Of a stretch of DNA of 64,000 bases, positions 44,563 through 53,515 are shown one piece after another (position 1 is the first letter of the stretch; every line of letters begins with the position of its first letter). The DNA is from an uncultured Clostridia bacterium. Its GTDB lineage: Bacteria; Bacillota; Clostridia; Saccharofermentanales; Saccharofermentanaceae. The DNA is taken from positions 20,723 to 84,722 of the forward strand of contig CAMJPC010000010.1 in NCBI GenBank assembly GCA_946407705.1, written 5' to 3'. A program made the position numbers and the translations under genes. The notes below the pieces were generated by a model. That model ran no database searches and had not been told where the DNA came from. It saw only the letters and a program-made list of their open reading frames with translations.

Positions 44563-45102
44563 ATGTCCAGATTAAAAGATAAATACACATCAGAAGTGGT
44601 ACCTGCTCTTCAGGAGAAGTTTAAGTACAGCTCCTCAATGCAGATCCCGAAGGTTGACAAGATCGTGCTCAACATGGGTGTCGGTGAAGTCAAGGATAAC
44701 CCCAAGGCTCTCGAAGCAGCTATGCGCGACATGGGTCTCATCGCAGGACAGAAGCCTATCGCTACTGTTGCTACAAAGTCCATCGCTGCATTCAAGCTCA
44801 GAGAGGGAATGAAGATCGGATGCAAGGTTACGCTCAGAGGCGAGAACATGTATTACTTCCTCGACAAGCTCATCAGCCTTGCTCTTCCCCGCGTTCGTGA
44901 CTTCCGTGGAATCAGCCCCAACTCTTTCGACGGACACGGCAACTACGCAATGGGTATCAAGGAGCAGCTCATGTTCCCTGAGATCGATTACGACAAGATC
45001 GACAAGATCCGCGGAATGGATATCATCATCGTAACTACAGCCGGGACAGACGAAGAGGCATTCGAGCTCCTTAAGCTTATGGGCATGCCTTTCCGCAAAT
45101 AA
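44563..45102 (+). CDS. rplE: 50S ribosomal protein L5
   Basis: 179 aa. The 5S rRNA-binding protein has [50 protein letters not shown] and a [18 protein letters not shown] end. Standard length. Short 6-nt gap after rplX. Confidence 0.97.
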   Translation: MSRLKDKYTSEVVPALQEKFKYSSSMQIPKVDKIVLNMGVGEVKDNPKALEAAMRDMGLIAGQKPIATVATKSIAAFKLREGMKIGCKVTLRGENMYYFLDKLISLALPRVRDFRGISPNSFDGHGNYAMGIKEQLMFPEIDYDKIDKIRGMDIIIVTTAGTDEEAFELLKLMGMPFRK

Positions 45103-45120
45103 TTGGAGGAGAAATAAAAC

Positions 45121-45306
45121 ATGGCAAAGAAGTCAATGATTCTTAAGTCCCAGAGAACACCTAAGTTCTCCACGCAGCAGCACAACCGCTGCAAGCTCTG
45201 CGGAAGGCCTCACGCTTACATCCGCAAGTACGGGATTTGCCGTCTCTGCTTCCGTGACCTCGCATACAAGGGCGAGATCCCGGGTGTAAAAAAAGCAAGC
45301 TGGTAA
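45121..45306 (+). CDS. rpsZ: 30S ribosomal protein S14, zinc type
   Basis: 61-aa short form with a zinc ribbon, C-KLC (residues 21-24 zone) and C-RLC ([20 protein letters not shown]). This C+ type is replaced by a C- form under zinc starvation in some bacteria; no C- copy is seen in this window. It is followed by a 54-nt gap with a GGAGG site before rpsH. Confidence 0.96.
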   Translation: MAKKSMILKSQRTPKFSTQQHNRCKLCGRPHAYIRKYGICRLCFRDLAYKGEIPGVKKASW

Positions 45307-45360
45307 TGACGGTCTCTTTCATAAGAATTGCAACTGTCCATATAAACAGGAGGAAGAAAA

Positions 45361-45756
45361 ATGCAGATTACAGACGCAATTGCTGATATGCTTACGAGAA
45401 TTCGTAATGCAGGCTCTGCCGGCCACGCAACTGTAGATATTCCGCAGTCGAATCTCAAGAAGTCGATTGCAAAGATCCTTCTCGACGAAGGTTATATCGA
45501 GAGCTATGAGCTGGTAGAAGGCAACACACAGGGAATCATCAGAGTTACTCTGAAGTATTCCGGCAAGAAGCACGTTATTACCGGTATCAAGAGAATCTCC
45601 AAGCCGGGTCTCCGTACTTATGCCGACAAGGCCAGCCTGCCCCGCGTTCTCAATGGTCTCGGTATCGCGATCATCTCAACATCCAAGGGCGTTATGACCG
45701 ACAAGGAAGCAAGAAAGCTCGGTGTCGGCGGCGAAGTCCTTGCTTACATTTGGTAA
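45361..45756 (+). CDS. rpsH: 30S ribosomal protein S8
   Basis: 131 aa. [15 protein letters not shown] at the start and GGEVLAYIW at the end, with [23 protein letters not shown] and [13 protein letters not shown], match S8. In E. coli S8 binds spc mRNA to repress translation. A 90-nt gap with a stem follows before rplF. Confidence 0.97.
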   Translation: MQITDAIADMLTRIRNAGSAGHATVDIPQSNLKKSIAKILLDEGYIESYELVEGNTQGIIRVTLKYSGKKHVITGIKRISKPGLRTYADKASLPRVLNGLGIAIISTSKGVMTDKEARKLGVGGEVLAYIW

Positions 45757-45846
45757 CTTTAGGCAACTATACATCTCTGAAAAGCACTGTTTGCGGCGAC
45801 ATACTGCAAACACGTGCACAATCTTAAGAGCAGGAGGAAAACTTAT
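45757..45846 (+). promoter_or_regulatory. Gap with hairpin between rpsH and rplF
   Basis: 90 nt containing TGTTTGC (45788-45794) that pairs with GCAAACA (45806-45812) and an 11-nt loop, followed by the GCAGGAGG ribosome site. It is not followed by T residues, so it is not a terminator. Possibly an mRNA processing or control site. Confidence 0.4.
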
Positions 45847-46386
45847 ATGTCACGAATTGGTAGAATGCCGATTACGATTCCTGCAGGCGTTGATGTAAAG
45901 ATCGACGGACAGCACGTATCGGTAAAGAAGGATAAGACTGAGATGAATCTTGATGTTCATCCCAGCATTACCGTAAGACAGGAAGGTTCCGAGATCCTCG
46001 TTGAGCGTCATTCTGACGACAAGGATCACAGAGCTCTCCACGGACTTACAAGAGCACTCATCCACAATATGGTAGTTGGTGTTACTGATGGTTTCACCAA
46101 GACCCTCGAGATCAACGGTGTCGGTTACAGAGCTCAGAAGCAGGGCAACAAGGTTGTCTTTAACCTCGGTTATTCTCATCCCATCGAGATGGAAGAACCT
46201 GCAGGCATCACGATCGAAGTAAAAGACAACCAGGTTATTGTTAAGGGCGCAGACAAGCAGCTCGTCGGTGAGACAGCAGCTAAGATCCGCAGCCTCAGAG
46301 TTCCTGATGTTTATAAGGGCAAGGGTATCAAGTATGCCGGCGAGCACCTTATCATCAAGGAAGGCAAGACCGGTGCTAAGAAGTAA
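45847..46386 (+). CDS. rplF: 50S ribosomal protein L6
   Basis: 179 aa. SRIGRMPITIPAGVDV and GVGYRAQKQGNKVVFNLGYSHPI are standard, as is RVPDVYKGKGIKYAGE near the C-terminus. I use ATG 45847 with GCAGGAGG upstream; the frame is open from 45814 but this would add residues from the gap. L6 sits near the GTPase centre. Confidence 0.96.
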   Translation: MSRIGRMPITIPAGVDVKIDGQHVSVKKDKTEMNLDVHPSITVRQEGSEILVERHSDDKDHRALHGLTRALIHNMVVGVTDGFTKTLEINGVGYRAQKQGNKVVFNLGYSHPIEMEEPAGITIEVKDNQVIVKGADKQLVGETAAKIRSLRVPDVYKGKGIKYAGEHLIIKEGKTGAKK

Positions 46387-46405
46387 GGCAAAGGGGGTAT
46401 AAATC

Positions 46406-46774
46406 ATGATTGGCAAGATTGATAAGAATAAGATTCGTAAAAGAAAGCATGTCCGTGTCAGAAAGAAGATTTCCGGCACAGGTGAGTGCCCCAGGCTTTG
46501 CGTTTTCAGAAGCAACGCCCACATTTATGCGCAGATAATTGACGATGAGGCACAGACAACCCTTGCAAGCGCTTCGACACTTGACAAGGAGATCAAGGGT
46601 TCTGTTTCTGTCGGAAGCAATATCGAGGCAGCTAAAGCGGTAGGCAAGCTCATCGCTGAGCGTGCAGCAGCTAAGGATATCAAGGTTGTTGTATTCGACC
46701 GCAGCGGTTACCTTTATCACGGAAGAGTCCAGGCACTGGCAGAGGCGGCAAGAGAAGCCGGTCTCGAATTCTAA
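46406..46774 (+). CDS. rplR: 50S ribosomal protein L18
   Basis: 122 aa. A basic N-terminus with [21 protein letters not shown] and the end [28 protein letters not shown] identify L18, which binds 5S rRNA with L5. Standard length. Confidence 0.97.
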   Translation: MIGKIDKNKIRKRKHVRVRKKISGTGECPRLCVFRSNAHIYAQIIDDEAQTTLASASTLDKEIKGSVSVGSNIEAAKAVGKLIAERAAAKDIKVVVFDRSGYLYHGRVQALAEAAREAGLEF

Positions 46775-46793
46775 TCGGGAGGATCAATAAAGA

Positions 46794-47312
46794 ATGGCTT
46801 ACGATTCCAAGAACATTTCCAGAGAGGAAAAGAAACCGGAGTTCGAAGAGAGAGTTATACATATCGGCCGTGTCTCAAAGACAGTTAAGGGCGGTAAGAA
46901 CATGCGCTTCGCAGCTCTTGTTGTCATCGGTGACAGGAACGGCAGAGTAGGTAAGGGTATCGGTAAATCAACCGAAGTTCCGGATGCCATCAGAAAGGGC
47001 ATCGAGGAAGCAAAGAAGAACATCATCAATGTTTCCCTCGTTAACGGAACAATCCCTCACGAGACAATCGGTGAATATGCTGCAGCTCACATCGTTATGA
47101 AGCCTGCTGCAAGCGGTACCGGTATCATCGCAGGCGGCCCCGTACGTTCAGTATGCGAGCTCGCAGGTGTAACTGACATCAGAACAAAGTCTATCGGTTC
47201 AAACAACCCTAACAATATGGTTAACGCAACGCTTGCCGGACTCCAGGGACTCAAGTCCATCGAGGAAGTTGCAAAGCTCCGTGGCAAGACCATTGACGAG
47301 ATCAAGAAGTAA
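46794..47312 (+). CDS. rpsE: 30S ribosomal protein S5
   Basis: 172 aa. [18 protein letters not shown], the double-stranded RNA-binding fold, [20 protein letters not shown] and [17 protein letters not shown] are clear. S5 works in decoding fidelity; no resistance-type change is obvious at the VKGG loop. AAGGAGG at its end serves rpmD. Confidence 0.97.
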   Translation: MAYDSKNISREEKKPEFEERVIHIGRVSKTVKGGKNMRFAALVVIGDRNGRVGKGIGKSTEVPDAIRKGIEEAKKNIINVSLVNGTIPHETIGEYAAAHIVMKPAASGTGIIAGGPVRSVCELAGVTDIRTKSIGSNNPNNMVNATLAGLQGLKSIEEVAKLRGKTIDEIKK

Positions 47313-47327
47313 GGAGGCCTTTGAAGC

Positions 47328-47507
47328 ATGGCTAATTTGAAGATTACGCTCACAAAGAGCATCAACAAAGCAAGAGCTTCCGAGAAGGCTACTGTTAGAG
47401 CTCTCGGTCTCAGAAAGATCGGTCAGTCTGTAGAGAAGGCTGACAACGAGGCTACACGTGGTATGGTCAAGGCTGTTACCAACTATGTAGCTTGCGAAGA
47501 AGCTTAA
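47328..47507 (+). CDS. rpmD: 50S ribosomal protein L30
   Basis: 59 aa, ATG 47328-47330 to TAA 47505-47507. It begins MANLKITLTKSINKA and has the L30 core TVRALGLRKIGQSVEKADN and MVKAVTNYVAC. It fits exactly between rpsE and rplO, as in all spc operons. AAGGAGG lies 11 nt upstream. Confidence 0.96.
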   Translation: MANLKITLTKSINKARASEKATVRALGLRKIGQSVEKADNEATRGMVKAVTNYVACEEA

Positions 47508-47521
47508 TGGAGGTTTAAGTA

Positions 47522-47965
47522 ATGAAACTCAATGAAATGACTTCCGCCGGCAACGCTACCGCTTACCGTAAGGGAAGAGGTCCGGGATCTGGCAATGGTA
47601 AAACAAGCGGCCGCGGCCACAAGGGACAGAAGGCTCGTTCCGGCGGCGGAGTAAGACCCGGATTCGAAGGTGGCCAGATGCCTCTTTACAGACGTCTTGG
47701 TAAGAGAGGCTTCAACAACAAGCGTTTCGCACCTCAGTACATCACAATCAACGTTTCTGATCTTGAGAAGATCGAAGGCGTAACCGAAGTTACCGCACAG
47801 GTTCTTGACGAGCAGGGAATCATCTCTGTACCTAAGAACAATGACGGCATCAAGATTCTCGGACGCGGCGAGCTTACCAAGAAGCTTGACGTAAAGGTAG
47901 CTAAGTTCACAGCTTCCGCAAAAGAGAAGATTGAGAAGGCCGGAGGCACGGCAACGGAGGTTTAA
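47522..47965 (+). CDS. rplO: 50S ribosomal protein L15
   Basis: 147 aa. Gly/Lys-rich N-terminus ([28 protein letters not shown]) and [18 protein letters not shown] mark L15. Late-assembly 50S protein. secY starts 6 nt after the stop. Confidence 0.97.
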   Translation: MKLNEMTSAGNATAYRKGRGPGSGNGKTSGRGHKGQKARSGGGVRPGFEGGQMPLYRRLGKRGFNNKRFAPQYITINVSDLEKIEGVTEVTAQVLDEQGIISVPKNNDGIKILGRGELTKKLDVKVAKFTASAKEKIEKAGGTATEV

Positions 47966-47971
47966 TAAGGC

Positions 47972-49315
47972 ATGAACGGTATTTTCGATACTGCAGTTAA
48001 TGCTTTCAGCGTACAATCACTGCGCAAGAGACTGCTTTATACCTTCATGATCCTGGGTCTGTTCATGTTGGGCGGACTGGTACCCGTACCTGCAGTGGAC
48101 GGTAAGCAGTTTACCTCCATCCTTCAGACATGGGGCCAGCTCGGCAGCATCATGGATATCATCTCCGGCGGCGGACTTTACCATGCATCCATCCTTTCAA
48201 TGGGTGTGTCCCCGTACATCAACGCATCGATCATCATCCAGCTCCTTACGGTAGTCATCCCTGCACTCGAAGACATGCAGAAGGAAGGTGCTACCGGAAG
48301 GAAGAAGATGGACAAGATCACACGTTATTCCGCTATCGGTTTGGCGCTTGTCCAGTCCTCACTGTTCTGCTTCTCAACAAGAGCAGCGCTCATTGAAATC
48401 ATTCCCGGTTTCAAGTGGCTCTCAGCAGTGCTGGTTGTTGCTTCTTTCACCGCAGGTGCGGCTCTCGTAGTCTTCCTCGGCGAAAAGATCAACGATATCG
48501 GTATCGGTAACGGCGTTTCGCTCATCATCTTCGCAGGTATCGTTACCCGTCTTCCTGAAATGGCCAAGACCCTCTTCAGCAAGGCAGTAGAGATCAGCGG
48601 ATATTTCGATAACGCAATCGTCGGTGCACTTGTCGGAATCGTGGTATTCATCCTCGTAGCGATCGTAGCTCTCGTAATCATCATTTTCGTTATCTACGTT
48701 CAGGATTCAGAGAGAAGGATCCCGGTACAGTATGCAAAGAAGGTTATCGGCAGAAACCAGCGTGGCGGTAACAGAGATTACCTCCCCCTCAAGGTCAACA
48801 TGTCCGGTGTTATGCCTGTCATCTTCGCGATGTCCATCCTTTCAGTTCCTTCGATCATCGTTACGATGTTCGTTAAGAACCCCGGCACATTCGCAACATG
48901 GCTCAAGGATTCCTTCACGGGAAGCGCCTGGTACTACCTCGTATACTTCTTCCTGATCTTCGGTTTCACGTTCTTCTATTCGTCGATCAACTTCCATCCG
49001 ATCGAGATCGCGAACAACATCAACCAGAACGGCGGAACGATCAGCGGTATCAGAGCAGGTAAGCCGACATCCGAATTCATCAAGAAGACGGCATTCAGGC
49101 TTAACTGGATCGAGGCAGCATTCCTCGTACTCGTATGCATCCTTCCTACAGTAGTAGGTTCGCTCACCGGATTCCAGAACGTCTGGTTCGCAGGTACATC
49201 CGTACTGATCCTTACCGGCGTTGCATCTGACCTTATCCGTCAGGTTGAAGGTGAACTTGAGGTTAGAAGCCCTAAGGGATTCCTTGAGGATCTGACCGTC
49301 AAGAAAAAGAAATAA
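47972..49315 (+). CDS. secY: Protein translocase channel SecY
   Basis: 447 aa with ten membrane helices, the central pore of the Sec translocon. Clear elements are LGVSPYI-like SMGVSPYINASIIIQLL in TM2 and GNGVSLIIFAGI (TM5). The cytoplasmic loops have VQDSERRIPVQYAKK and a C-terminal EGELEVRSPKGFLEDL. It is the last gene of this cluster: a terminator follows, and adk, map, infA, rpmJ, rpsM, rpsK, rpoA and rplQ, which usually come next, are absent. Confidence 0.96.
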   Translation: MNGIFDTAVNAFSVQSLRKRLLYTFMILGLFMLGGLVPVPAVDGKQFTSILQTWGQLGSIMDIISGGGLYHASILSMGVSPYINASIIIQLLTVVIPALEDMQKEGATGRKKMDKITRYSAIGLALVQSSLFCFSTRAALIEIIPGFKWLSAVLVVASFTAGAALVVFLGEKINDIGIGNGVSLIIFAGIVTRLPEMAKTLFSKAVEISGYFDNAIVGALVGIVVFILVAIVALVIIIFVIYVQDSERRIPVQYAKKVIGRNQRGGNRDYLPLKVNMSGVMPVIFAMSILSVPSIIVTMFVKNPGTFATWLKDSFTGSAWYYLVYFFLIFGFTFFYSSINFHPIEIANNINQNGGTISGIRAGKPTSEFIKKTAFRLNWIEAAFLVLVCILPTVVGSLTGFQNVWFAGTSVLILTGVASDLIRQVEGELEVRSPKGFLEDLTVKKKK

Positions 49316-49341
49316 GAGCTGAAGCTTTTAGACTGTATTCA

Positions 49342-49374
49342 AAATCCCGCAGGAACCCACTGCGGGATTTTTTT
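49342..49374 (+). terminator. Terminator of the S10-spc cluster
   Basis: AAATCCCGCAG (49342-49352) pairs with CTGCGGGATTT (49360-49370), a 7-nt loop, then TTTT directly within the T run. Strong intrinsic terminator 27 nt after secY. Confidence 0.94.
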
Positions 49375-49453
49375 AACTTTATTTTAAGTAGCGCGTACAT
49401 AATATAACGGTATCGGGTTAAAATATCTTTAAAGCACACAGGAGGGGCGGCTA

Positions 49454-50128
49454 ATGAGAATCCTTCTCGCTGAAGACGAAGTATCGATGTCCAACGCGCT
49501 AAAAGCGATCCTTACAAAGAACAACTATTCCGTAGATGCTGTCTATAACGGTGAGGATGCATCTTCTTACGCGCTTGCCTGTGAGTACGACGTCATAATC
49601 ATGGATATCATGATGCCCAAGATGAACGGCATCGAAGCTCTCAAGGAGATCAGGAAAAAGGGAAATACCGTTCCCGTCATCATGCTTACCGCCAAGTCAG
49701 AGATCGACGACAAGGTCGAAGGCCTTGATGCGGGCGCAAACGATTACCTGACGAAACCTTTTTCGAGCAGGGAACTGCTTGCAAGATTAAGGGCTCTAAC
49801 CAGAAGTCCCCAGGTAGCTGCAGACAACGTGCTCCGCGTAGGCAACCTCACGCTCGACCGCGGTTCGTTTGAACTTTACACTCCTTCAGGCAAATACAGG
49901 CTCGCCGGAAAAGAATTCCAGATGATCGAGCTTCTCATGGCCCAGCCCGGAATCCTCATTTCCACAGAGCGTTTCATGGATAAGATCTGGGGCATAGATT
50001 CGGAAGCTGACATAAGCGTAGTCTGGACATATATCTCTTTCCTCAGGAAGAAGCTTGCCGCGCTCGAAGCCGACGTTCAGATCAAAGCGACCAGAAACGC
50101 GGGTTATTCACTGGAGACTAAAAAATGA
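49454..50128 (+). CDS. OmpR-family response regulator
   Basis: 224 aa. The receiver domain (1-115) has DE at 8-9, phosphorylation site D51 in IIMDIMMPKMNG, T80-region LTAK and K103-region LTKPF. The winged-helix output domain (about 130-224) contains KEFQMIELLM and ISVVWTYISFLRKKL. GGAGGGG precedes ATG 49454. Its last codon overlaps the kinase start by 4 nt. Targets are unknown; the neighbouring zinc-ribbon membrane gene has its own promoter. Confidence 0.93.
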   Translation: MRILLAEDEVSMSNALKAILTKNNYSVDAVYNGEDASSYALACEYDVIIMDIMMPKMNGIEALKEIRKKGNTVPVIMLTAKSEIDDKVEGLDAGANDYLTKPFSSRELLARLRALTRSPQVAADNVLRVGNLTLDRGSFELYTPSGKYRLAGKEFQMIELLMAQPGILISTERFMDKIWGIDSEADISVVWTYISFLRKKLAALEADVQIKATRNAGYSLETKK

Positions 50129-51462
50129 TCAAGAAACTGCGCCTCAAGTTCATATTCGTATCGATGCTTTCCGTTACGGTCGTTCTTGTGCTGCTCATCG
50201 GTATCATCAACCTCATGAACTACAGAAGCGTGGTAAGCAGCGCCGACAGGATACTCTTAATGCTGACTGACGGCGGCGGAAGGTTTCCGGGCATAAATCA
50301 GAGAACGGGAGAGACAAATCCCGACGGAACAAGGAATTCGAACAGGAGAAATCCAACCAGGGATGACTTCATCCGCCGTATGACCAGATCCATCAACAGC
50401 GAAGAGCGTGAGAACTCGCCCGAGCTCAGATATGAATCGCGTTTTTTCAGCGTAAAGCTCTCATCTGACGGAACGATAAAGACAACAAGGACCGACAGGA
50501 TCTCGGCGATCGATGAAGAGACAGCCGCAGAAATGGGCAGGGCGGTCTACAGATCCAATAAAGTAGTAGGCTTCAACGGAGACTACAGATTCAGGAAGAC
50601 GGTAAACCCGAAAGACGGGTCAACGCTGGTAGTATTCTACGACTGCGGCAGGAGCCTCGGAAACGTAAGATCCTTCCTGTTCATAAGCATAGGGATCTCT
50701 CTCATCTGCCTGCTCCTTGTCTATACGCTGATCGCGATCTCTTCAAAAGCGGTCATCCGTCCCGCTGCCGAGGCTTATGAAAAGCAGAAGCGTTTCATTA
50801 CCGATGCGGGACATGAGCTCAAGACTCCTCTCGCGATCATCAACGCGGATGCAGACGTACTTGAGATGGAACTCGGAGAATCAGAAGACGGTTCCGGAAA
50901 CGAGTGGCTCGAAGACATCAGAAAGCAGACCGCAAAACTTACCGATCTTACGGGATCTCTCATCTATCTGGCAAAGACGGAAGAAGGCAACAGAGATGCG
51001 TTTACTTTCGTTGATTTTCCGGTATCGGATGTCGTCTTGCAGGAAGCTGAATCCTTCAAGGCACCTGCCCAGGCTGCCGGAAAGATCCTTGAATTAAAGA
51101 TCGACGACGGTCTCCAGATGAACGGTGACCAGAAGGCGATCAGGCAGCTTGCTGACATCTTCATCGACAATGCCGTCAAGTACGCGCCCGAAAACGGCAA
51201 GATCACGGTAAGTCTGAAGTCTTCCGGCAAATATGTAGAGTTAAAGGTTACAAACGAGATCTCCAAGCCTCTGACCAAAGATAATCTGAAGCACATGTTT
51301 GACAGATTCTACCGCGCGGATGAATCCCGCAATTCCGCAACGGGAGGTCACGGCATCGGTCTTTCGATCGCGAAGAGCATAGTAGACGTCCATAAGGGCA
51401 AGCTCTCTGCCGCTTCTCCGGATGAAAAGAATCTGGTCATTACCGCCTTGCTGCCCTCATGA
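50125..51462 (+). CDS. Membrane sensor histidine kinase
   Basis: 445 aa. TM1 lies at about 12-31. A basic, Arg/Asn-rich extracellular region (about 32-183) follows, then TM2 (about 184-206). The dimerisation domain has H230 in DAGHELKTPL, and the ATPase has FIDNAVKYAPENG (N box) and GGHGIGLSIAK (G box). No HAMP domain is obvious. It pairs with the response regulator by ATGA overlap. Signal is unknown. Confidence 0.92.
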   Translation: MIKKLRLKFIFVSMLSVTVVLVLLIGIINLMNYRSVVSSADRILLMLTDGGGRFPGINQRTGETNPDGTRNSNRRNPTRDDFIRRMTRSINSEERENSPELRYESRFFSVKLSSDGTIKTTRTDRISAIDEETAAEMGRAVYRSNKVVGFNGDYRFRKTVNPKDGSTLVVFYDCGRSLGNVRSFLFISIGISLICLLLVYTLIAISSKAVIRPAAEAYEKQKRFITDAGHELKTPLAIINADADVLEMELGESEDGSGNEWLEDIRKQTAKLTDLTGSLIYLAKTEEGNRDAFTFVDFPVSDVVLQEAESFKAPAQAAGKILELKIDDGLQMNGDQKAIRQLADIFIDNAVKYAPENGKITVSLKSSGKYVELKVTNEISKPLTKDNLKHMFDRFYRADESRNSATGGHGIGLSIAKSIVDVHKGKLSAASPDEKNLVITALLPS

Positions 51463-51466
51463 TTTC

Positions 51467-51496
51467 TTGACATCAACAACTGACATTTTCTATAAT
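51467..51496 (+). promoter_or_regulatory. Promoter of the zinc-ribbon membrane gene
   Basis: TTGACA (51467-51472), an 18-nt spacer and TATAAT (51491-51496), both perfect hexamers, right after the kinase stop at 51462. Confidence 0.9.
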
Positions 51497-51530
51497 TCAC
51501 TTGATAACTATATAAGGGAGGATCTTTATC

Positions 51531-52535
51531 ATGGAAAACGGAATTTGGAAATGTTCCTGCGGACAGGACAACGACGGCAAGTTCTGCATCAACTGCGGTT
51601 CGATGAAGCCCGAGGGCGCTGAAAATGCCATTGGTGCACCCGCACCCGTTGCACCTGCTGCAGCACCTGTTGAAGCAGCAGCTCCCGCAGCAGTTGCTCC
51701 CGTAGAACCTGCTCCTGCAGCACCTGCAGCAGAGCCTGTCGCAGCGGTTGAACCTGCAGCAGAGCCTGAAGCTCCCGCAGCAGTCGCACCTGTTGTAGCA
51801 CCTGTCGAAGCAGCTGCTCCCGCAGTCGAGCCCATCGCTCCCGTGGCTCCTGCAGAAGCAGTACCCGTTGCACCTGTTGCAGCCGCAGCAGCCGTCGCAG
51901 CTGTTACTCCTGACGCTGAGCCTGTTCAGGTGATCAAGTGCCAGCCGATGCCCGAAGCACCGGTCGAGGACTACGCAAGCGTACCTGCAGATCCCGAGTT
52001 TGCTGAAGCAGAAGCTGTTCCCGTACAGCCCGTATATCAGCCCGCAGCTGTAGTACCTGCACCCGTCGAGGCTGCTCCCGCAGTTTCTGAAGCACCCAAG
52101 CAGGTTGGTCCCGTCAACTATCAGAACACGGCATCCAATCCTTACTCAGAACCGGACCGTGCATCACACAATCCTTATGCACCCGCACCCGTTGCACAGC
52201 CCCAGAACAATTACGGCGGCGGTTATGCTGCTCCCGTTGCGGCAGCAGCTCCCACTAACAGCGGAACGGGACTTCTCATCCTCGGTATCGCTGCAGTCGT
52301 TCTTGCTTTCGACGTTACGATCGGTGCCATCATCTGCGGCGCAATCGGATGCTCACAGGCAAAGAAGCTCAGGCTTCCTGACGGTTCTTATCCCACAGGC
52401 AAGGCAAAGGTCGGAGCCATCCTTTCAAAGGTAGGTCTTATCATCGGCATCGTTACATCGATCATCGCGGTCATTGCCATCATCGTCTGGATCATTGCGC
52501 TTATCGCAGCTGCAGGATACGCTGCTTCGCACTGA
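51531..52535 (+). CDS. Zinc-ribbon membrane protein with Ala/Pro-rich linker
   Basis: 334 aa of unknown function. A compact N-terminal zinc ribbon (C8, C10, C19, C22) is followed by an Ala/Pro/Val/Glu-rich low-complexity linker (about 30-160). A Tyr/Asn/Pro-rich stretch runs to about 240. Two hydrophobic segments (about 246-275 and 295-328) with a small basic loop follow, similar to DUF4190-type tails. Such proteins are common in Firmicutes and may be membrane-tethered sensors. Strong promoter and terminator suggest abundant expression as a single gene. GC-rich repeats in the linker create long antisense frames that are not genes. Confidence 0.75.
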   Translation: MENGIWKCSCGQDNDGKFCINCGSMKPEGAENAIGAPAPVAPAAAPVEAAAPAAVAPVEPAPAAPAAEPVAAVEPAAEPEAPAAVAPVVAPVEAAAPAVEPIAPVAPAEAVPVAPVAAAAAVAAVTPDAEPVQVIKCQPMPEAPVEDYASVPADPEFAEAEAVPVQPVYQPAAVVPAPVEAAPAVSEAPKQVGPVNYQNTASNPYSEPDRASHNPYAPAPVAQPQNNYGGGYAAPVAAAAPTNSGTGLLILGIAAVVLAFDVTIGAIICGAIGCSQAKKLRLPDGSYPTGKAKVGAILSKVGLIIGIVTSIIAVIAIIVWIIALIAAAGYAASH

Positions 52536-52558
52536 TACCTGATACTTAGTGAAAACGA

Positions 52559-52587
52559 GGGCTGTGGCGCCTGCCGCAGCCCTTTTT
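52559..52587 (+). terminator. Terminator of the zinc-ribbon membrane gene
   Basis: GGGCTGTGGC (52559-52568) pairs with GCCGCAGCCC (52573-52582), one G-U pair, then TTTTT. It also isolates the rpmH promoter that follows immediately. Confidence 0.92.
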
Positions 52588-52593
52588 CGTGCC

Positions 52594-52623
52594 TTGACAA
52601 ATGGCGCGGCTGCATAATATAAT
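52594..52623 (+). promoter_or_regulatory. Promoter of the rpmH-rnpA operon
   Basis: TTGACA (52594-52599), an 18-nt spacer and TATAAT (52618-52623), both perfect. The leader is about 100 nt. No DnaA boxes are seen nearby, so this is not an obvious origin. Confidence 0.9.
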
Positions 52624-52728
52624 CGTAAGGCTATTTTTATGCAATTATATATTGCGGTTCTATGCGCTGCCGCGGCACGAGCGGGTGTGCAATGAAAATA
52701 AAGACGATTAAAGATCTGGAGGATCACA

Positions 52729-53235
52729 TTGTATGGCAAAGATGACATATCAGCCCAAGAAGAGGCACAGAACTTCGGTTCATGGCTTCAGGACAAGAAT
52801 GGAAACAGCGAACGGACGCAAGGTCCTTGCGAGAAGAAGAGCAAAGGGCAGAAAGCAGATCGCTGTCTGAGTCCTGTTGCGCTGAGATTCAATTTTGAAT
52901 TTTCGCGCGTGTACCGTTACGGGAAGTTCGCTTCGGGGAAGTTCCTTTCGGTACATGCAATGAAGAGACACCCGGGTACCAGGCAGAGCGGAAACACGGT
53001 TGATCCTGTCCTCATAAGGATGGGCTTCTGTGCGAACAAACGCGAGCTTGGAGCCGTGGGAAGGAACAGGGTGAGGCGCCTGATGCGCGAGTCCTTCAGA
53101 AGTATCTTAGATGATCTTCCGACGGGCTACGATTATGTTTTCACATACAGGTACGGTAAGGATATTCCCGGACTGTCAGATATTAGCAATGACATGGTAA
53201 AGTGCTGCCGAAGACTCAAGCTTCTGACTGAGTAA
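52729..53235 (+). CDS. rnpA: RNase P protein, extended frame enclosing rpmH
   Basis: 168 aa. The classic RnpA core begins near residue 52 with [19 protein letters not shown] and has the RNR signature [20 protein letters not shown], then a DYVFTYR strand. The protein part of RNase P helps to bind precursor tRNA. The only ATG, GTG or TTG in frame before the core is TTG 52729, 6 nt after GGAGG. That start makes residues 1-46 come from the rpmH region in another frame. Alternative: a rare CTG at 52867, overlapping the rpmH stop, which would give 122 aa, a normal length. Thermus rnpA shows the first arrangement. Confidence 0.85.
   Translation: MYGKDDISAQEEAQNFGSWLQDKNGNSERTQGPCEKKSKGQKADRCLSPVALRFNFEFSRVYRYGKFASGKFLSVHAMKRHPGTRQSGNTVDPVLIRMGFCANKRELGAVGRNRVRRLMRESFRSILDDLPTGYDYVFTYRYGKDIPGLSDISNDMVKCCRRLKLLTE
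52733..52870 (+). CDS. rpmH: 50S ribosomal protein L34
   Basis: 45-aa basic protein. It begins [20 protein letters not shown] and continues [20 protein letters not shown], the full L34 pattern. ATG 52733 is 10 nt after GGAGG (52718-52722); a second Met at codon 4 is possible. The whole gene lies inside the open rnpA frame, which starts at TTG 52729, 4 nt upstream, in a different phase. Both genes share one ribosome site and one promoter. Confidence 0.95.
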   Translation: MAKMTYQPKKRHRTSVHGFRTRMETANGRKVLARRRAKGRKQIAV

Positions 53236-53267
53236 TACCGGCAGATACATTGCGAAAGGTACCTATT

Positions 53268-53480
53268 ATGGTTGGCAGAGCAATAATAGCTATGGTGCGT
53301 TGGTATCAGAAGCATATTTCGCCTGCGATCGGACCGCACTGCAAGTACCAGCCGACCTGTTCCCAGTACATGATAGATGCCGTCAGAAAGTACGGCGCCT
53401 TTAAGGGTACTGCCATGGGCATCTGGAGGATCCTCCGGTGCAACCCGTTTTCGAAAGGCGGATATGATCCCGTCAGGTAA
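53268..53480 (+). CDS. yidD: Membrane protein insertion efficiency factor YidD
   Basis: 70 aa. It has the family core [22 protein letters not shown] with cysteines, and [23 protein letters not shown] at the end. It assists YidC and sits between rnpA and yidC in most bacteria. I use ATG 53268 with GAAAGG upstream. The N-terminus is weakly amphipathic, consistent with membrane association. Confidence 0.93.
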   Translation: MVGRAIIAMVRWYQKHISPAIGPHCKYQPTCSQYMIDAVRKYGAFKGTAMGIWRILRCNPFSKGGYDPVR

Positions 53481-53515
53481 CTTGGGATTCCCGCCTGCTT
53501 TTGGAGATACACATA

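Noticed and set aside
51650..51910. Long frames on both strands in the Ala/Pro linker region
   Set aside because: GCA/CCT-type repeats keep several frames open; only the plus frame has a ribosome site, promoter and zinc ribbon.
52586..52733. Possible replication origin before rpmH
   Set aside because: No TTATCCACA-like DnaA boxes and no dnaA or dnaN gene in the window.
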